From contig NZ_CP042831.1 of the NCBI RefSeq assembly GCF_008000935.1, forward strand, positions 806,001 to 870,000: DNA of 64,000 nt. Direction: 5' to 3'. Below, one piece after another: positions 1-6,951 of this stretch. The position numbers and the translations under genes are program-made. The stretch's first letter is position 1. Every line of letters begins with the position of its first letter. Source of the stretch: Flavobacterium alkalisoli. Lineage in GTDB: Bacteria > Bacteroidota > Bacteroidia > Flavobacteriales > Flavobacteriaceae. The notes under the pieces are model-generated. The model worked only from the letters and a program-made list of their open reading frames with translations, was not told the DNA's origin and did no database searches.

Positions 1-93
1 TTATAAAACTCGTTTATTTAGCTTTTTTAAGCAAGTTAAGTTTTAAGTACTTTTTAACAGGATATGCAACTTTTTCACTTAACAAGCTCATTA

Positions 94-175
94 TATTAGC
101 AATATTTGTTACCTTTGCTAATAATGTTAGTACAAATTTACAACAATTAACATAAATTGCAAATAAAATTAGCAA
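94..175 (+). promoter_or_regulatory. Promoter and operator array of the XRE regulator gene
   Basis: A Bacteroidota-type -7 box, TACCTTTG, lies at 110-117; I see no clear -33 TTTG at the right distance. Overlapping it, 115-133 reads TTGCTAA-N5-TTAGTAC, and 157-175 reads TTGCAAA-N5-TTAGCAA. A weaker copy (AAGCTCA-N5-TTAGCAA) lies at 84-102. Centres are 31 and 42 bp apart, close to three and four helical turns. TATTAGCAA (94-102) and TTGCTAATA (115-123) also form a 9-bp inverted repeat. The position over the -7 box suggests autorepression by the downstream regulator, which is inference. Confidence 0.55.
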
Positions 176-187
176 AAAATATTTTTT

Positions 188-934
188 ATGTTTGGAAAGA
201 ACCTCAAAAAAATACGCAGTGTAAGAAATATGAGTCAGCAGGAATTCTCAGAACTGTTTGATTTAAAGCGCGCTACGCTTGGAGCATACGAAGAAGAGCG
301 CAGTAATCCTAAAATTGACACCGTGATAAAAATTGCTAATTATTTTAGCATTGGTTTGGAAGAACTACTAACGAAAGAGCTAACCGTAAACCGTTTATTA
401 CGCTTTAATGAGGCTATAACTACCGAATCATCCTACAATAATGATGATTTTGACACTATACCCTGTATAACAGAAGAAGTAAAAACAAGGTATTTGGATA
501 ACTTTGCTAATAATATTAGCAATGAAGACCTGCCAACGGTAAAATTACCCCATGTGACCGGCAAAGATAAAATGGCTTTTGTGATTGATGATCTTACCAT
601 GAGTGGCGGAACTAATGGCTTTTTTCCAAAAGATACTATAATAGGTGCAAATGTTCCGCTAACGGAATTAGCAAACCTTTCGGGTGAGTTAAGTGTAGTA
701 ATAACAAAAGACCAGCTTTATTTCAGGAAGCTTACCTATAATAATAATACCGTAATGCTAACCGCAAACCACCCCGGGGTGGAGCCCGTATTATTAAGCA
801 CCGGAGATATAAAAGCTGCATGGCGTATTATACATGTTTTTCGCTATACTATGCACAGCGACAGCAATGCTCTGGAACAGCGTTTGGCACAACTTGAAAA
901 CACTATTGCCTCGCTAAGACAAAAACCATGGTAG
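188..934 (+). CDS. XRE-family regulator with S24/LexA-like C-terminal domain
   Basis: A 248-aa DNA-binding regulator. Residues 1-65 form a Cro/CI-type helix-turn-helix (QQEFSELFDLKRATLGAYEEERSNP). A variable linker follows, and residues 120-220 resemble the S24 peptidase/LexA fold of phage-type repressors. Where autocleaving members carry Ser-Met after a Gly-Asp, this protein reads DDLTM with Thr137, so self-cleavage is doubtful. The last 25 residues (LEQRLAQLENTIASLRQ) look like a short coiled coil. The gene stands alone, and its upstream region holds repeated palindromic half-sites. The CDS itself contains a perfect 19-bp palindrome at 504-522 and a degenerate one at 656-674. Regulatory targets other than itself are unknown. 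Confidence 0.8.
   Translation: MFGKNLKKIRSVRNMSQQEFSELFDLKRATLGAYEEERSNPKIDTVIKIANYFSIGLEELLTKELTVNRLLRFNEAITTESSYNNDDFDTIPCITEEVKTRYLDNFANNISNEDLPTVKLPHVTGKDKMAFVIDDLTMSGGTNGFFPKDTIIGANVPLTELANLSGELSVVITKDQLYFRKLTYNNNTVMLTANHPGVEPVLLSTGDIKAAWRIIHVFRYTMHSDSNALEQRLAQLENTIASLRQKPW
504..522. repeat. Perfect 19-bp palindrome TTGCTAA-N5-TTAGCAA (in XRE CDS)
   Basis: TTGCTAATAATATTAGCAA is a perfect inverted repeat inside the regulator gene, encoding residues 106-111 (ANNIS region). The same 7+7 arms and 5-bp spacing recur at 5321-5339 and 34872-34890, and in degenerate form at the regulator's promoter. It is a candidate protein-binding site. Confidence 0.5.
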
Positions 935-1029
935 GTTAAACACTGTTTAATGTTTTATTAAAAAGATTAAACAAACGTTTTCTTTTAATTAATTTTATCC
1001 TTCAAATCAAAATTTAAAAAAGAAAAACT

Positions 1030-2013
1030 ATGAAACTACAAGACATTTTTAAGCAAGCATTATTGTTAGTATTTTTTGCTGTTACATTAAATTCATGTAG
1101 TAGTGATGATGACAACAATATGGTTAACGAAGGTAACTCTATTGCTGACATTGCAGCCAAAACAGAGAATCTTAGTATTTTGACGCAGGCTTTAACAAAG
1201 GCCGATTTAACCTTAACCCTTGACGGTAGTGGTGAATTCACAGTATTTGCCCCTACAAATGCAGCTTTTACAGCATTTTTACAGGCAAAAGGGTTTGCTA
1301 CATTAGATGATGTACCTACACCTGTACTTAAAGAAATATTACTTAACCATGTTATAAGTGGTGAAGTAACTTCATCTTCTATTTCTACAGGTTATGTAAA
1401 AACTTTAGCAAAAGGCAGCGCGTCTGCCGAAAACACATTAAGTATGTATATAAATACTGTTCAGGGAGTAGTACTTAATGGCGGTACAGCTAACGGCGGA
1501 GCAATGGTAACTTCTGCAGATATTATGGCAGATAATGGTGTGATACATATTGTAAATGGTGTTATAGACCTACCCACAATAGTAACACATGCAGTAGCAA
1601 ATCCTGATTTCAGCATTTTAGTTCAGGCCTTAACAAGAAATGACCAGCCTGATTTTGCAGGAATATTATCAGGTACTGAAAATTCGCCATTCACAGTATT
1701 TGCCCCAAACAACACTGCGTTTGTTAGTTTACTTGCTGAACTTGAACTTACAGGTTTAAGTGATATCCCGCAGGCAGTATTAGAAAACACTCTAAAATAT
1801 CATGTTGTAGTTAACAACAATGTATTAAGTACAGATCTTACTAATAATATGGAGGTAACTACATTCCAGGGAGATACATTTACTGTTAATCTTAACGGAG
1901 GTGCAACAATTACTGATGCTAACAACAGAACAAGTACGATTATTGCTACCGATGTACAGGCTTCTAATGGTGTTATTCATGCTATAAACACCGTTATATT
2001 ACCAAGCTTATAA
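1030..2013 (+). CDS. Fasciclin (FAS1) domain lipoprotein
   Basis: A 327-aa lipoprotein with a signal peptide ending in a lipobox (LNSC, Cys23) followed by SSDDDNN, a typical sorting context for Flavobacteria lipoproteins. Two FAS1 domains follow (about 38-175 and 185-325). Each carries the family pattern: an FTVFAPTNAAF / FTVFAPNNTAF strand, the YH/NHV motif and a C-terminal NGVIHIVNGV / NGVIHAINTV strand. FAS1 proteins usually act in cell-surface adhesion; the ligand here cannot be told. The gene is monocistronic and ends at a strong terminator. Confidence 0.9.
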   Translation: MKLQDIFKQALLLVFFAVTLNSCSSDDDNNMVNEGNSIADIAAKTENLSILTQALTKADLTLTLDGSGEFTVFAPTNAAFTAFLQAKGFATLDDVPTPVLKEILLNHVISGEVTSSSISTGYVKTLAKGSASAENTLSMYINTVQGVVLNGGTANGGAMVTSADIMADNGVIHIVNGVIDLPTIVTHAVANPDFSILVQALTRNDQPDFAGILSGTENSPFTVFAPNNTAFVSLLAELELTGLSDIPQAVLENTLKYHVVVNNNVLSTDLTNNMEVTTFQGDTFTVNLNGGATITDANNRTSTIIATDVQASNGVIHAINTVILPSL

Positions 2014-2040
2014 ATTTAAAGTTAGGTTGATTATTGAAAA

Positions 2041-2072
2041 AGGGCTGTCTTAAAATAGACAGCCCTTTTTAT
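2041..2072. terminator. Bidirectional intrinsic terminator
   Basis: AGGGCTGTCT (2041-2050) pairs with AGACAGCCCT (2057-2066) around a 6-nt loop. A T-run follows and an A-run precedes, so it can serve both the fasciclin gene (plus) and ssb (minus), which converge here. Confidence 0.85.
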
Positions 2073-2401
2073 TTACCAAACAGTAAAACATCGCTAACCA
2101 GTACTTCGGTTATGTATCGTTTCTCCCCGTTCTTATCGTCATAGCTCCTGTGGGTAAGCTTACCTTCAACCGCTATCTCTTTTCCTTTCTTTACATACTT
2201 TTCTATAATCTCCGCTGTTTTGCCCCAGGCGGTTACCGTGTGCCACTGTGTGTCGGTAACTTTTTCCCCTTTGTCGTTAAAATAGTTTTCGTTTGTGGCT
2301 ATTATAAGCCTTGCCAGCTTTTTACCGGCTTCAAAAATTTTAATCTCAGGATCGTTACCTGCGTTACCTATTAACTGTACTTTGTTCTTTAATGCATTCA
2401 T
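2069..2401 (-). CDS. ssb: Single-stranded DNA-binding protein, tail-less paralogue
   Basis: A 110-aa OB-fold protein (MNALKNKVQLIGNAGNDPEI, WHTVTAWGKTAEIIEKYVKKGKEIAVEGKLTHRSYDDKNGEKRYITEVLV) matching bacterial SSB over its whole DNA-binding core. It stops directly after the last strand (VSDVLLFGK). Full-length SSBs have a flexible linker and an acidic DDDxPF-like tip that recruits RecO, PriA, polymerase chi and other partners; both are absent. It is therefore probably a secondary SSB that binds single strands without recruiting the repair machinery. A main SSB gene should exist elsewhere. On the minus strand the leader contains a TCTTTGC-type -7 near 2450. Confidence 0.88.
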   Translation of the reverse strand: MNALKNKVQLIGNAGNDPEIKIFEAGKKLARLIIATNENYFNDKGEKVTDTQWHTVTAWGKTAEIIEKYVKKGKEIAVEGKLTHRSYDDKNGEKRYITEVLVSDVLLFGK

Positions 2402-2506
2402 GGCTTTTCGTTTTAAATGTTATTGTTATTTGAATTGTACACAGCAAAGATGCTGCACCATGAAAACTTTAACCGGTTTTTAACTATTTACTATCGGTTA
2501 TAACTA

Positions 2507-2545
2507 TTTGTAAACGTTTGTAAACGGAAATAATTCGTACATTTA
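2507..2545 (+). promoter_or_regulatory. Probable promoter of the DUF6000-like gene, with tandem repeat
   Basis: TTTGTAAACG occurs twice in tandem (2507-2526). The second TTTG (2517-2520) is 17 bp from TACATTTA (2538-2545), one mismatch from the TAnnTTTG -7 consensus. A start near 2552 would give an 11-nt leader before the ATG at 2563. The spacing is slightly short, so the call is tentative. Confidence 0.35.
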
Positions 2546-2562
2546 GAATTCATATTCACTTT

Positions 2563-3207
2563 ATGAATTTAAAAGACATTCTTAATCACTCGGCAGGGGC
2601 AATCATAAGACACAAAAATCCTTTTAAAAAATTGCCCGTTCCTAAAAATAAGAGAGAGTTACCCCAGGAATTTATCAATAAATGGGTCGCACCTTGTTAT
2701 ATGGATTTATTAAGCCGAGAACATAACCAAGGCCTAATAATTCGTTTAACGGAACGAAAAAATGAAATAACAAGTGATGTAATAGATAATTGTTTAGGCG
2801 ACTTTAACTGGCGTTCAAGGCAAACAGGAGCTTATTTTGCTGCCGTTACTAACAGAAATGAATATGTAAAAAGTATAGGAAACCTTCTTTTAAAAAGCGA
2901 AGTATGTTATGCCGGTAAAGTGTATTGTTTAGTACTCGCCTATTTTAATACTAAAGAGAGTGTAACTTTTTTAAACACCTATTTAAAATTTTATCTAAAA
3001 CAGCCTGATTTATGGTTTGATCAAAAAGAAGCAATGCAGGCTTTAGCTTATCTTGACAAGGTTAACGGCACAAACAACCTTTTAAAGCATTATGATAACT
3101 GGATAAAGTTTATTGAAAACAAACCAAACTGGGAAAAAGATATAACTACTGAATTTATTGAAAATAATATTGCAATTATAGAGGCTATTAATAAAAGAAA
3201 TATTTAA
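2563..3207 (+). CDS. DUF6000-like protein of unknown function
   Basis: A 214-aa soluble protein, largely helical, with no signal peptide. The pattern FINKWVAPCYMDLL near the N-terminus and the RSRQTGAYFAAVTNRNEYVKSIGNLLLKSEVCYAGKVYCLVLAYF block recall the DUF6000 family (recalled, not searched). No catalytic motif is evident. It is the first gene of a close co-directional run with the GNAT-nitrilase fusion, 5 bp downstream. A role as a HEAT-like scaffold or immunity-type protein is possible but unsupported here. Confidence 0.55.
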   Translation: MNLKDILNHSAGAIIRHKNPFKKLPVPKNKRELPQEFINKWVAPCYMDLLSREHNQGLIIRLTERKNEITSDVIDNCLGDFNWRSRQTGAYFAAVTNRNEYVKSIGNLLLKSEVCYAGKVYCLVLAYFNTKESVTFLNTYLKFYLKQPDLWFDQKEAMQALAYLDKVNGTNNLLKHYDNWIKFIENKPNWEKDITTEFIENNIAIIEAINKRNI

Positions 3208-3212
3208 AATTT

Positions 3213-4781
3213 ATGCAGATTGAAATTAATAAGGTTGAACTACGCAACCTTCAGATTGAGGATTACAAACAGTTAAAGATTTCCATGCAGCATGCCTATA
3301 ACGACATGGAAGAACCTTACTGGACGGAGAAGGATATTGAAAAACTGCTGAAAATTTTCCCCGAAGGGCAACTTGTAATTTTAGTGGACGGAAAAGTGGT
3401 GGGTTCTGCCCTGTCGCTTATTGTTGACTATAAAAAAGCCACATCGGTACACACGTATGATAAGATTACGGGTAACTCTTCCTTCAAAACACACGATTAT
3501 GATGGCGAGGTATTATATGGTATAGATGTTTTTATACACCCTGAATACCGCGGACTGCGTTTAGGCAGGCGTTTATATGATGCCCGAAAAGAACTGTGCG
3601 AACAACTTAACCTTAAGTCCATAATATTTGCCGGAAGAATTCCTAACTACAATGAGCACGCTAAGGATCTTACCCCAAAACAATATATAGATAAGGTGCG
3701 CCTAAAGGAACTGCATGACCCTGTACTGTCCTTTCAGTTAAGTAACGACTTTCATGTTATACGTGTAATGCGCAATTACCTTGAAGGCGATAAGAGCTCA
3801 CAGGAGTATGCGGTATTGATGGAATGGAATAATATCTATTACGACAAAAGCCCTAAACTTATTAATACCCGTAAAAGCGTTGTGCGTTTAGGACTGGTAC
3901 AATGGCAAATGCGCCCGTTAGCAAATTTGGAGGCATTGTTTGAGCAGGCCGAATTCTTTATCGATGCCGTATCAGGTTATGGTAGTGACTTTGCCCTGTT
4001 CCCGGAACTGTTTGTGGCTCCGCTTATGGCCGACTTTAACCACCTTAGCGAAGCCGATGCAATTAGGGAAATTTCGCGTTATTGCGAGCCTATCAAAAAG
4101 CGTTTTCAGGAAATGGCTATTTCCTATAATATAAATATCATTACCGGAAGTATGCCGCTATTTGAAAACGGCCACCTGTATAATGTAGGTTTCCTTTGTA
4201 AGAGAGACGGTAGTAGTGAAATGTATTCTAAAATACACATAACACCTAACGAAGTGCATTACTGGGGTATGAAGGGCGGAAGTGAGATCAAGACCTTTGA
4301 TACCGATTGTGGTAAAATAGGGATTATGATATGCTATGATGTGGAGTTTCCGGAACTTTCAAGACTGATGTCTGACGAAGGTATGGAAATACTGTTTGTG
4401 CCTTTCCTTACCGATACCCAAAACGGTTATACCCGCGTAAAACACTGTGCCCAGGCACGTGCCATAGAAAACGAATGTTATGTTGCCATTGCCGGATGTG
4501 TAGGAAACCTGCCAAGGGTAAACAACATGGACATACAGTATGCGCAAACAGCTGTATTTACCCCGTCTGACTTTGCTTTTCCTTCTAACGGAGTAAAAGC
4601 AGAAACAACCCCTAATACAGAGATGACCCTAATCGTAGACATTGACCTCGATTTATTGAAAGAGCTGCACGAATATGGTAGTGTACGTATTTTAAAAGAC
4701 CGTAGGCATGACTTGTATAAAATAAAAAAGGTAACACCTGCAAAGGCTGAAACTACAGAAAATAAAACAACCAAAAAATAA
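3213..4781 (+). CDS. GNAT acetyltransferase - nitrilase-family amidohydrolase fusion
   Basis: A 522-aa two-domain enzyme. Residues 1-205 are a GNAT acyltransferase; the acetyl-CoA loop is visible in FIHPEYRGLRLGRRLYDARKEL. Residues 225-505 are a carbon-nitrogen hydrolase of the nitrilase superfamily, with the Glu-Lys-Cys triad visible in LFPELFVAP (Glu), YSKIHITPNE (Lys) and MICYDVEFPEL (Cys). This fusion is known in Bacteroidota and Proteobacteria as a bifunctional GNAT/carbon-nitrogen hydrolase. By analogy it hydrolyses an amide and acylates an amine, but the substrate is not known. The C-terminus is Lys/Thr-rich. A zinc-ribbon gene follows 5 bp later, consistent with one operon. Confidence 0.9.
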   Translation: MQIEINKVELRNLQIEDYKQLKISMQHAYNDMEEPYWTEKDIEKLLKIFPEGQLVILVDGKVVGSALSLIVDYKKATSVHTYDKITGNSSFKTHDYDGEVLYGIDVFIHPEYRGLRLGRRLYDARKELCEQLNLKSIIFAGRIPNYNEHAKDLTPKQYIDKVRLKELHDPVLSFQLSNDFHVIRVMRNYLEGDKSSQEYAVLMEWNNIYYDKSPKLINTRKSVVRLGLVQWQMRPLANLEALFEQAEFFIDAVSGYGSDFALFPELFVAPLMADFNHLSEADAIREISRYCEPIKKRFQEMAISYNINIITGSMPLFENGHLYNVGFLCKRDGSSEMYSKIHITPNEVHYWGMKGGSEIKTFDTDCGKIGIMICYDVEFPELSRLMSDEGMEILFVPFLTDTQNGYTRVKHCAQARAIENECYVAIAGCVGNLPRVNNMDIQYAQTAVFTPSDFAFPSNGVKAETTPNTEMTLIVDIDLDLLKELHEYGSVRILKDRRHDLYKIKKVTPAKAETTENKTTKK

Positions 4782-4786
4782 TAAGG

Positions 4787-5143
4787 ATGCCAAGAACCTG
4801 TCCGGAATGTGGAGATGTTATTGTAGGCCGCGAAGACAAAAAGTTTTGCAGCGATGCCTGCCGCAATGCCTTTAACAACAAAATAAATAAAGACAGTAAT
4901 AACTATATGCGTAATATTAATAACCGATTGCGCAAAAACTACCGTATACTTGCATCACTAAATACCGAAGGCAAAACAAAAACCACAAAATCCAAGCTGG
5001 TAAGCAAAGGGTTTGATTTTGATTATTTTACTAACCTGCTGCATACCAAAACAGGTAACACTTACTATTTTGTGTATGAGCAGGGTTATATGCCTTTGGA
5101 AAACGATTATTATATACTGGTTAAAAAAGAAGTTTCACAATAA
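4787..5143 (+). CDS. Small zinc-ribbon protein, function unknown
   Basis: A 118-aa protein. The N-terminus holds a treble-clef-like zinc site, CPECGDVIVGREDKKFCSDAC (Cys4, Cys7, Cys22 and Cys26), as in DUF2116-type small proteins. The rest is a basic helix (NNKINKDSNNYMRNINNRLRKNYRIL) and a C-terminal alpha/beta part. Its stop overlaps the ATG of the next gene by one base (TAATG), which argues for translational coupling. I do not recognise a function; nucleic-acid or protein binding through the zinc site is likely. Confidence 0.75.
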   Translation: MPRTCPECGDVIVGREDKKFCSDACRNAFNNKINKDSNNYMRNINNRLRKNYRILASLNTEGKTKTTKSKLVSKGFDFDYFTNLLHTKTGNTYYFVYEQGYMPLENDYYILVKKEVSQ

Positions 5144-5940
5144 TGCAGATATCAATTTTAGGGATTGGATGGTTGGGGCTGCCATTGGCACAGTCATTAC
5201 TTCAAAAAGGATTTACAGTTAAGGGATCAGTCACTTCGGCTGAAAAGCTGGAATTACTGAAAGAACATAATATTATTCCTTATCAGGTTTCACTAACAGC
5301 TAACACCGTTGAAGGAGACATTGCTAATTTCCTTAGCAAAAGTGATGTGCTTATTATAAACATCCCTCCAAAGCTTCGTAATGCCGATAGTGAAAACTTT
5401 ACAGATAAGATTAAAGCTCTTATTCCTTACATAGAACAATCGGGTATAGAAAAAGTGCTTTTTGTAAGTTCCATTTCTGTTTATGGTGAAAAGAACGCAG
5501 GTATAGTTACCGAAGAGACTACTCCGTTCCCTGATACAGAATCAGGAAAACAATTACTGGAAACCGAGAAGCTTTTATCAGAAAACAAGAAATTCAAAAC
5601 AACCCTATTGCGTTTTGCAGGGCTGATAGGCGCGGAAAGGCATCCTGTTTATCATCTTGCAGGAAAAGAGAATTTACCAAATGCCAACACTCCTGTTAAC
5701 CTTATTGACAGAAATGATTGTGTAGCTGTGATAGAAAAGATTATCGAAAAAAACACTTGGGAAGAAACTTTTAATGCTGCCAGTCCGGAACATCCTACAC
5801 GAAAAGAATATTATACCAAAAAAGCAAAGGAATTAAACTTAACTGCCCCAACCTTTCTTACTGACGATAAGAAAGAAGGAAAAATTATTTCTTCTGAAAA
5901 AATAACTTCCGTGTTGGGACACCTGTTTAATAATTTATAA
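5143..5940 (+). CDS. NAD(P)-dependent epimerase/dehydratase (SDR, YeeZ-like)
   Basis: A 265-aa extended/atypical short-chain dehydrogenase. The Rossmann start MQISILGIGWLGLPLAQSLLQKGFTVKGS carries a GxGxxGxxxA nucleotide loop. LFVSSISVYG contains the Ser and Tyr positions of the family, although the classical YxxxK is not evident (SVYGEKNAG). Homologues are annotated as SDR or NAD-binding YeeZ-type proteins with unknown substrates. Translation appears coupled to the zinc-ribbon gene. The CDS contains a TTGCTAA-N5-TTAGCAA palindrome at 5321-5339. Confidence 0.8.
   Translation: MQISILGIGWLGLPLAQSLLQKGFTVKGSVTSAEKLELLKEHNIIPYQVSLTANTVEGDIANFLSKSDVLIINIPPKLRNADSENFTDKIKALIPYIEQSGIEKVLFVSSISVYGEKNAGIVTEETTPFPDTESGKQLLETEKLLSENKKFKTTLLRFAGLIGAERHPVYHLAGKENLPNANTPVNLIDRNDCVAVIEKIIEKNTWEETFNAASPEHPTRKEYYTKKAKELNLTAPTFLTDDKKEGKIISSEKITSVLGHLFNNL
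5321..5339. repeat. Palindrome TTGCTAA-N5-TTAGCAA (in SDR CDS)
   Basis: TTGCTAATTTCCTTAGCAA has the same 7-bp arms and 5-bp spacer as the sites at 504-522 and 34872-34890. It is read in the same codon phase (GCT AAT nnn nTT AGC). Candidate binding site; function unknown. Confidence 0.45.
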
Positions 5941-5942
5941 AA

Positions 5943-5983
5943 GTGGAGAACCATACAGACAAAATCTGTACAGTTTCCACTCA
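5943..5983 (+). other. Imperfect stem-loop after the SDR gene
   Basis: GTGGAGAACCATACAGA and TCTGTACAGTTTCCAC pair imperfectly around a CAAAA loop, directly after the stop codon. No T-run follows, so it is more likely a 3'-end stabiliser than a terminator. The remainder of 5984-6093 shows nothing further. Confidence 0.35.
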
Positions 5984-6093
5984 ATAAATTAAAGTAAGGT
6001 GATTTGGTTTTTCAAATAACGTATAACTAACGCTTAATAATATACGGATATCCGTAATTATTGCTATTTTTTTAAGAATTTTATGTAAATAAA

Positions 6094-6124
6094 AAAGCAG
6101 GAAAGGGTATTTCCTGCTTTTTTA
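6094..6124. terminator. Bidirectional intrinsic terminator
   Basis: AAAGCAGGAAA (6094-6104) pairs with TTTCCTGCTTT (6110-6120) around a 5-nt loop. Runs of A and T flank it on the two sides, and it lies between the converging SDR and response-regulator genes. Confidence 0.85.
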
Positions 6125-6787
6125 TTAAAGATATCCCTGTTTTCGGGCTGTACGAATTAAATCTTCATCATCGCCTTTTACATCCAGTAGCCGTTTAAGT
6201 TTATATTTTCTTTTTTCTATGGCACTGGCAGAAAGCGGTATATATTTTTCAAGATTTTTGTTTTTTATTCCTTTGGAAAGCAGTTGTATTATCTTCATAT
6301 CGGTCGCATCGAGAACAATCCCGTTTTCGGCACGTTTTATAAAGTCAGCAACTGTTTTAGAACGAAAAACCTCATTAGAGAGCACTTTACCAAACCCATT
6401 TACAAGTTCATCAGTACTACAATCACTCTTATTAATAAATCCTTCAGGGTTTATTTTTTGCAAAATCCTATCCATGATGTCCATTTCTTTATGCATAGTC
6501 ATCATAATTATTTTACAGTCGGGCATCTGGTTACGAATAAGCATAGCAATATCTGCACCGGAGAATAATTTTTTCTCGGCAAAATGTGGTATACTATAAT
6601 CTATAACCGCTACATCAAAAGGCGTGGTGCTGCTTGTTACAGCATCATAGCCAGTTTTACAGTCAGTTGCTTTAGTAAAAAATAATCCGTGGGGAGGAGT
6701 TACTTCTAAATTTCTAAAGATTGAGTGGTAGCCTTCAAGAACCACCACATGATCGTCAATGGCAAGAACATGCAACGAATTTTTCAA
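6125..6787 (-). CDS. Orphan response regulator, NarL/LuxR-like
   Basis: A 220-aa protein. The receiver domain has the acidic pair Asp11-Asp12 (LAIDDH), a phospho-acceptor Asp63 (AVIDYSIP) and a Lys near 119 (INKSD). The C-terminus (IQLLSKGIKNKNLEKYIPLSASAIEKRKYKLKRLLDV) resembles the LuxR/NarL helix-turn-helix, though it is diverged. No histidine kinase gene adjoins it, so its partner must be encoded elsewhere. The receiver has an unusually long alpha2-beta3 region. Its targets cannot be inferred. Confidence 0.82.
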   Translation of the reverse strand: MKNSLHVLAIDDHVVVLEGYHSIFRNLEVTPPHGLFFTKATDCKTGYDAVTSSTTPFDVAVIDYSIPHFAEKKLFSGADIAMLIRNQMPDCKIIMMTMHKEMDIMDRILQKINPEGFINKSDCSTDELVNGFGKVLSNEVFRSKTVADFIKRAENGIVLDATDMKIIQLLSKGIKNKNLEKYIPLSASAIEKRKYKLKRLLDVKGDDEDLIRTARKQGYL

Positions 6788-6895
6788 TCGGCGTTATCAT
6801 TTTATTTTTTAGCTTTAACAAATTTAAATGTTAAATACATACAATCATTACGGGAAACCCGCAATTAACACTTTTGTTTGTATGTGCTTAAAAAA

Positions 6896-6933
6896 CAAAA
6901 ACCTATGAAAAATTCATAGGTTTTTGTTTTATT
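6896..6933 (-). terminator. Terminator of the M13 peptidase gene
   Basis: CAAAAACCTATGAA (6896-6909) pairs perfectly with TTCATAGGTTTTTG (6913-6926) around an AAA loop. It lies just after the stop of the M13 peptidase gene read on the minus strand. Confidence 0.75.
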
Positions 6934-6951
6934 TTTTCTGTAAGAATTATT

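Noticed and set aside
1014..1241. Minus-strand frame opposite the fasciclin gene
   Set aside because: No codon bias or motif; fully covered by the clear FAS1 protein on the plus strand.
1405..1411. Further single half-sites TTAGCAA/TTGCTAA (for example 1405, 3918, 14447, 21714, 24607, 27315, 42381, 46781)
   Set aside because: The second arm at the 5-bp spacing matches poorly (at best 4 of 7), so these were not counted as sites.
5943..5983. Terminator after the SDR gene
   Set aside because: No T-run follows, and a convincing terminator lies at 6094-6124.
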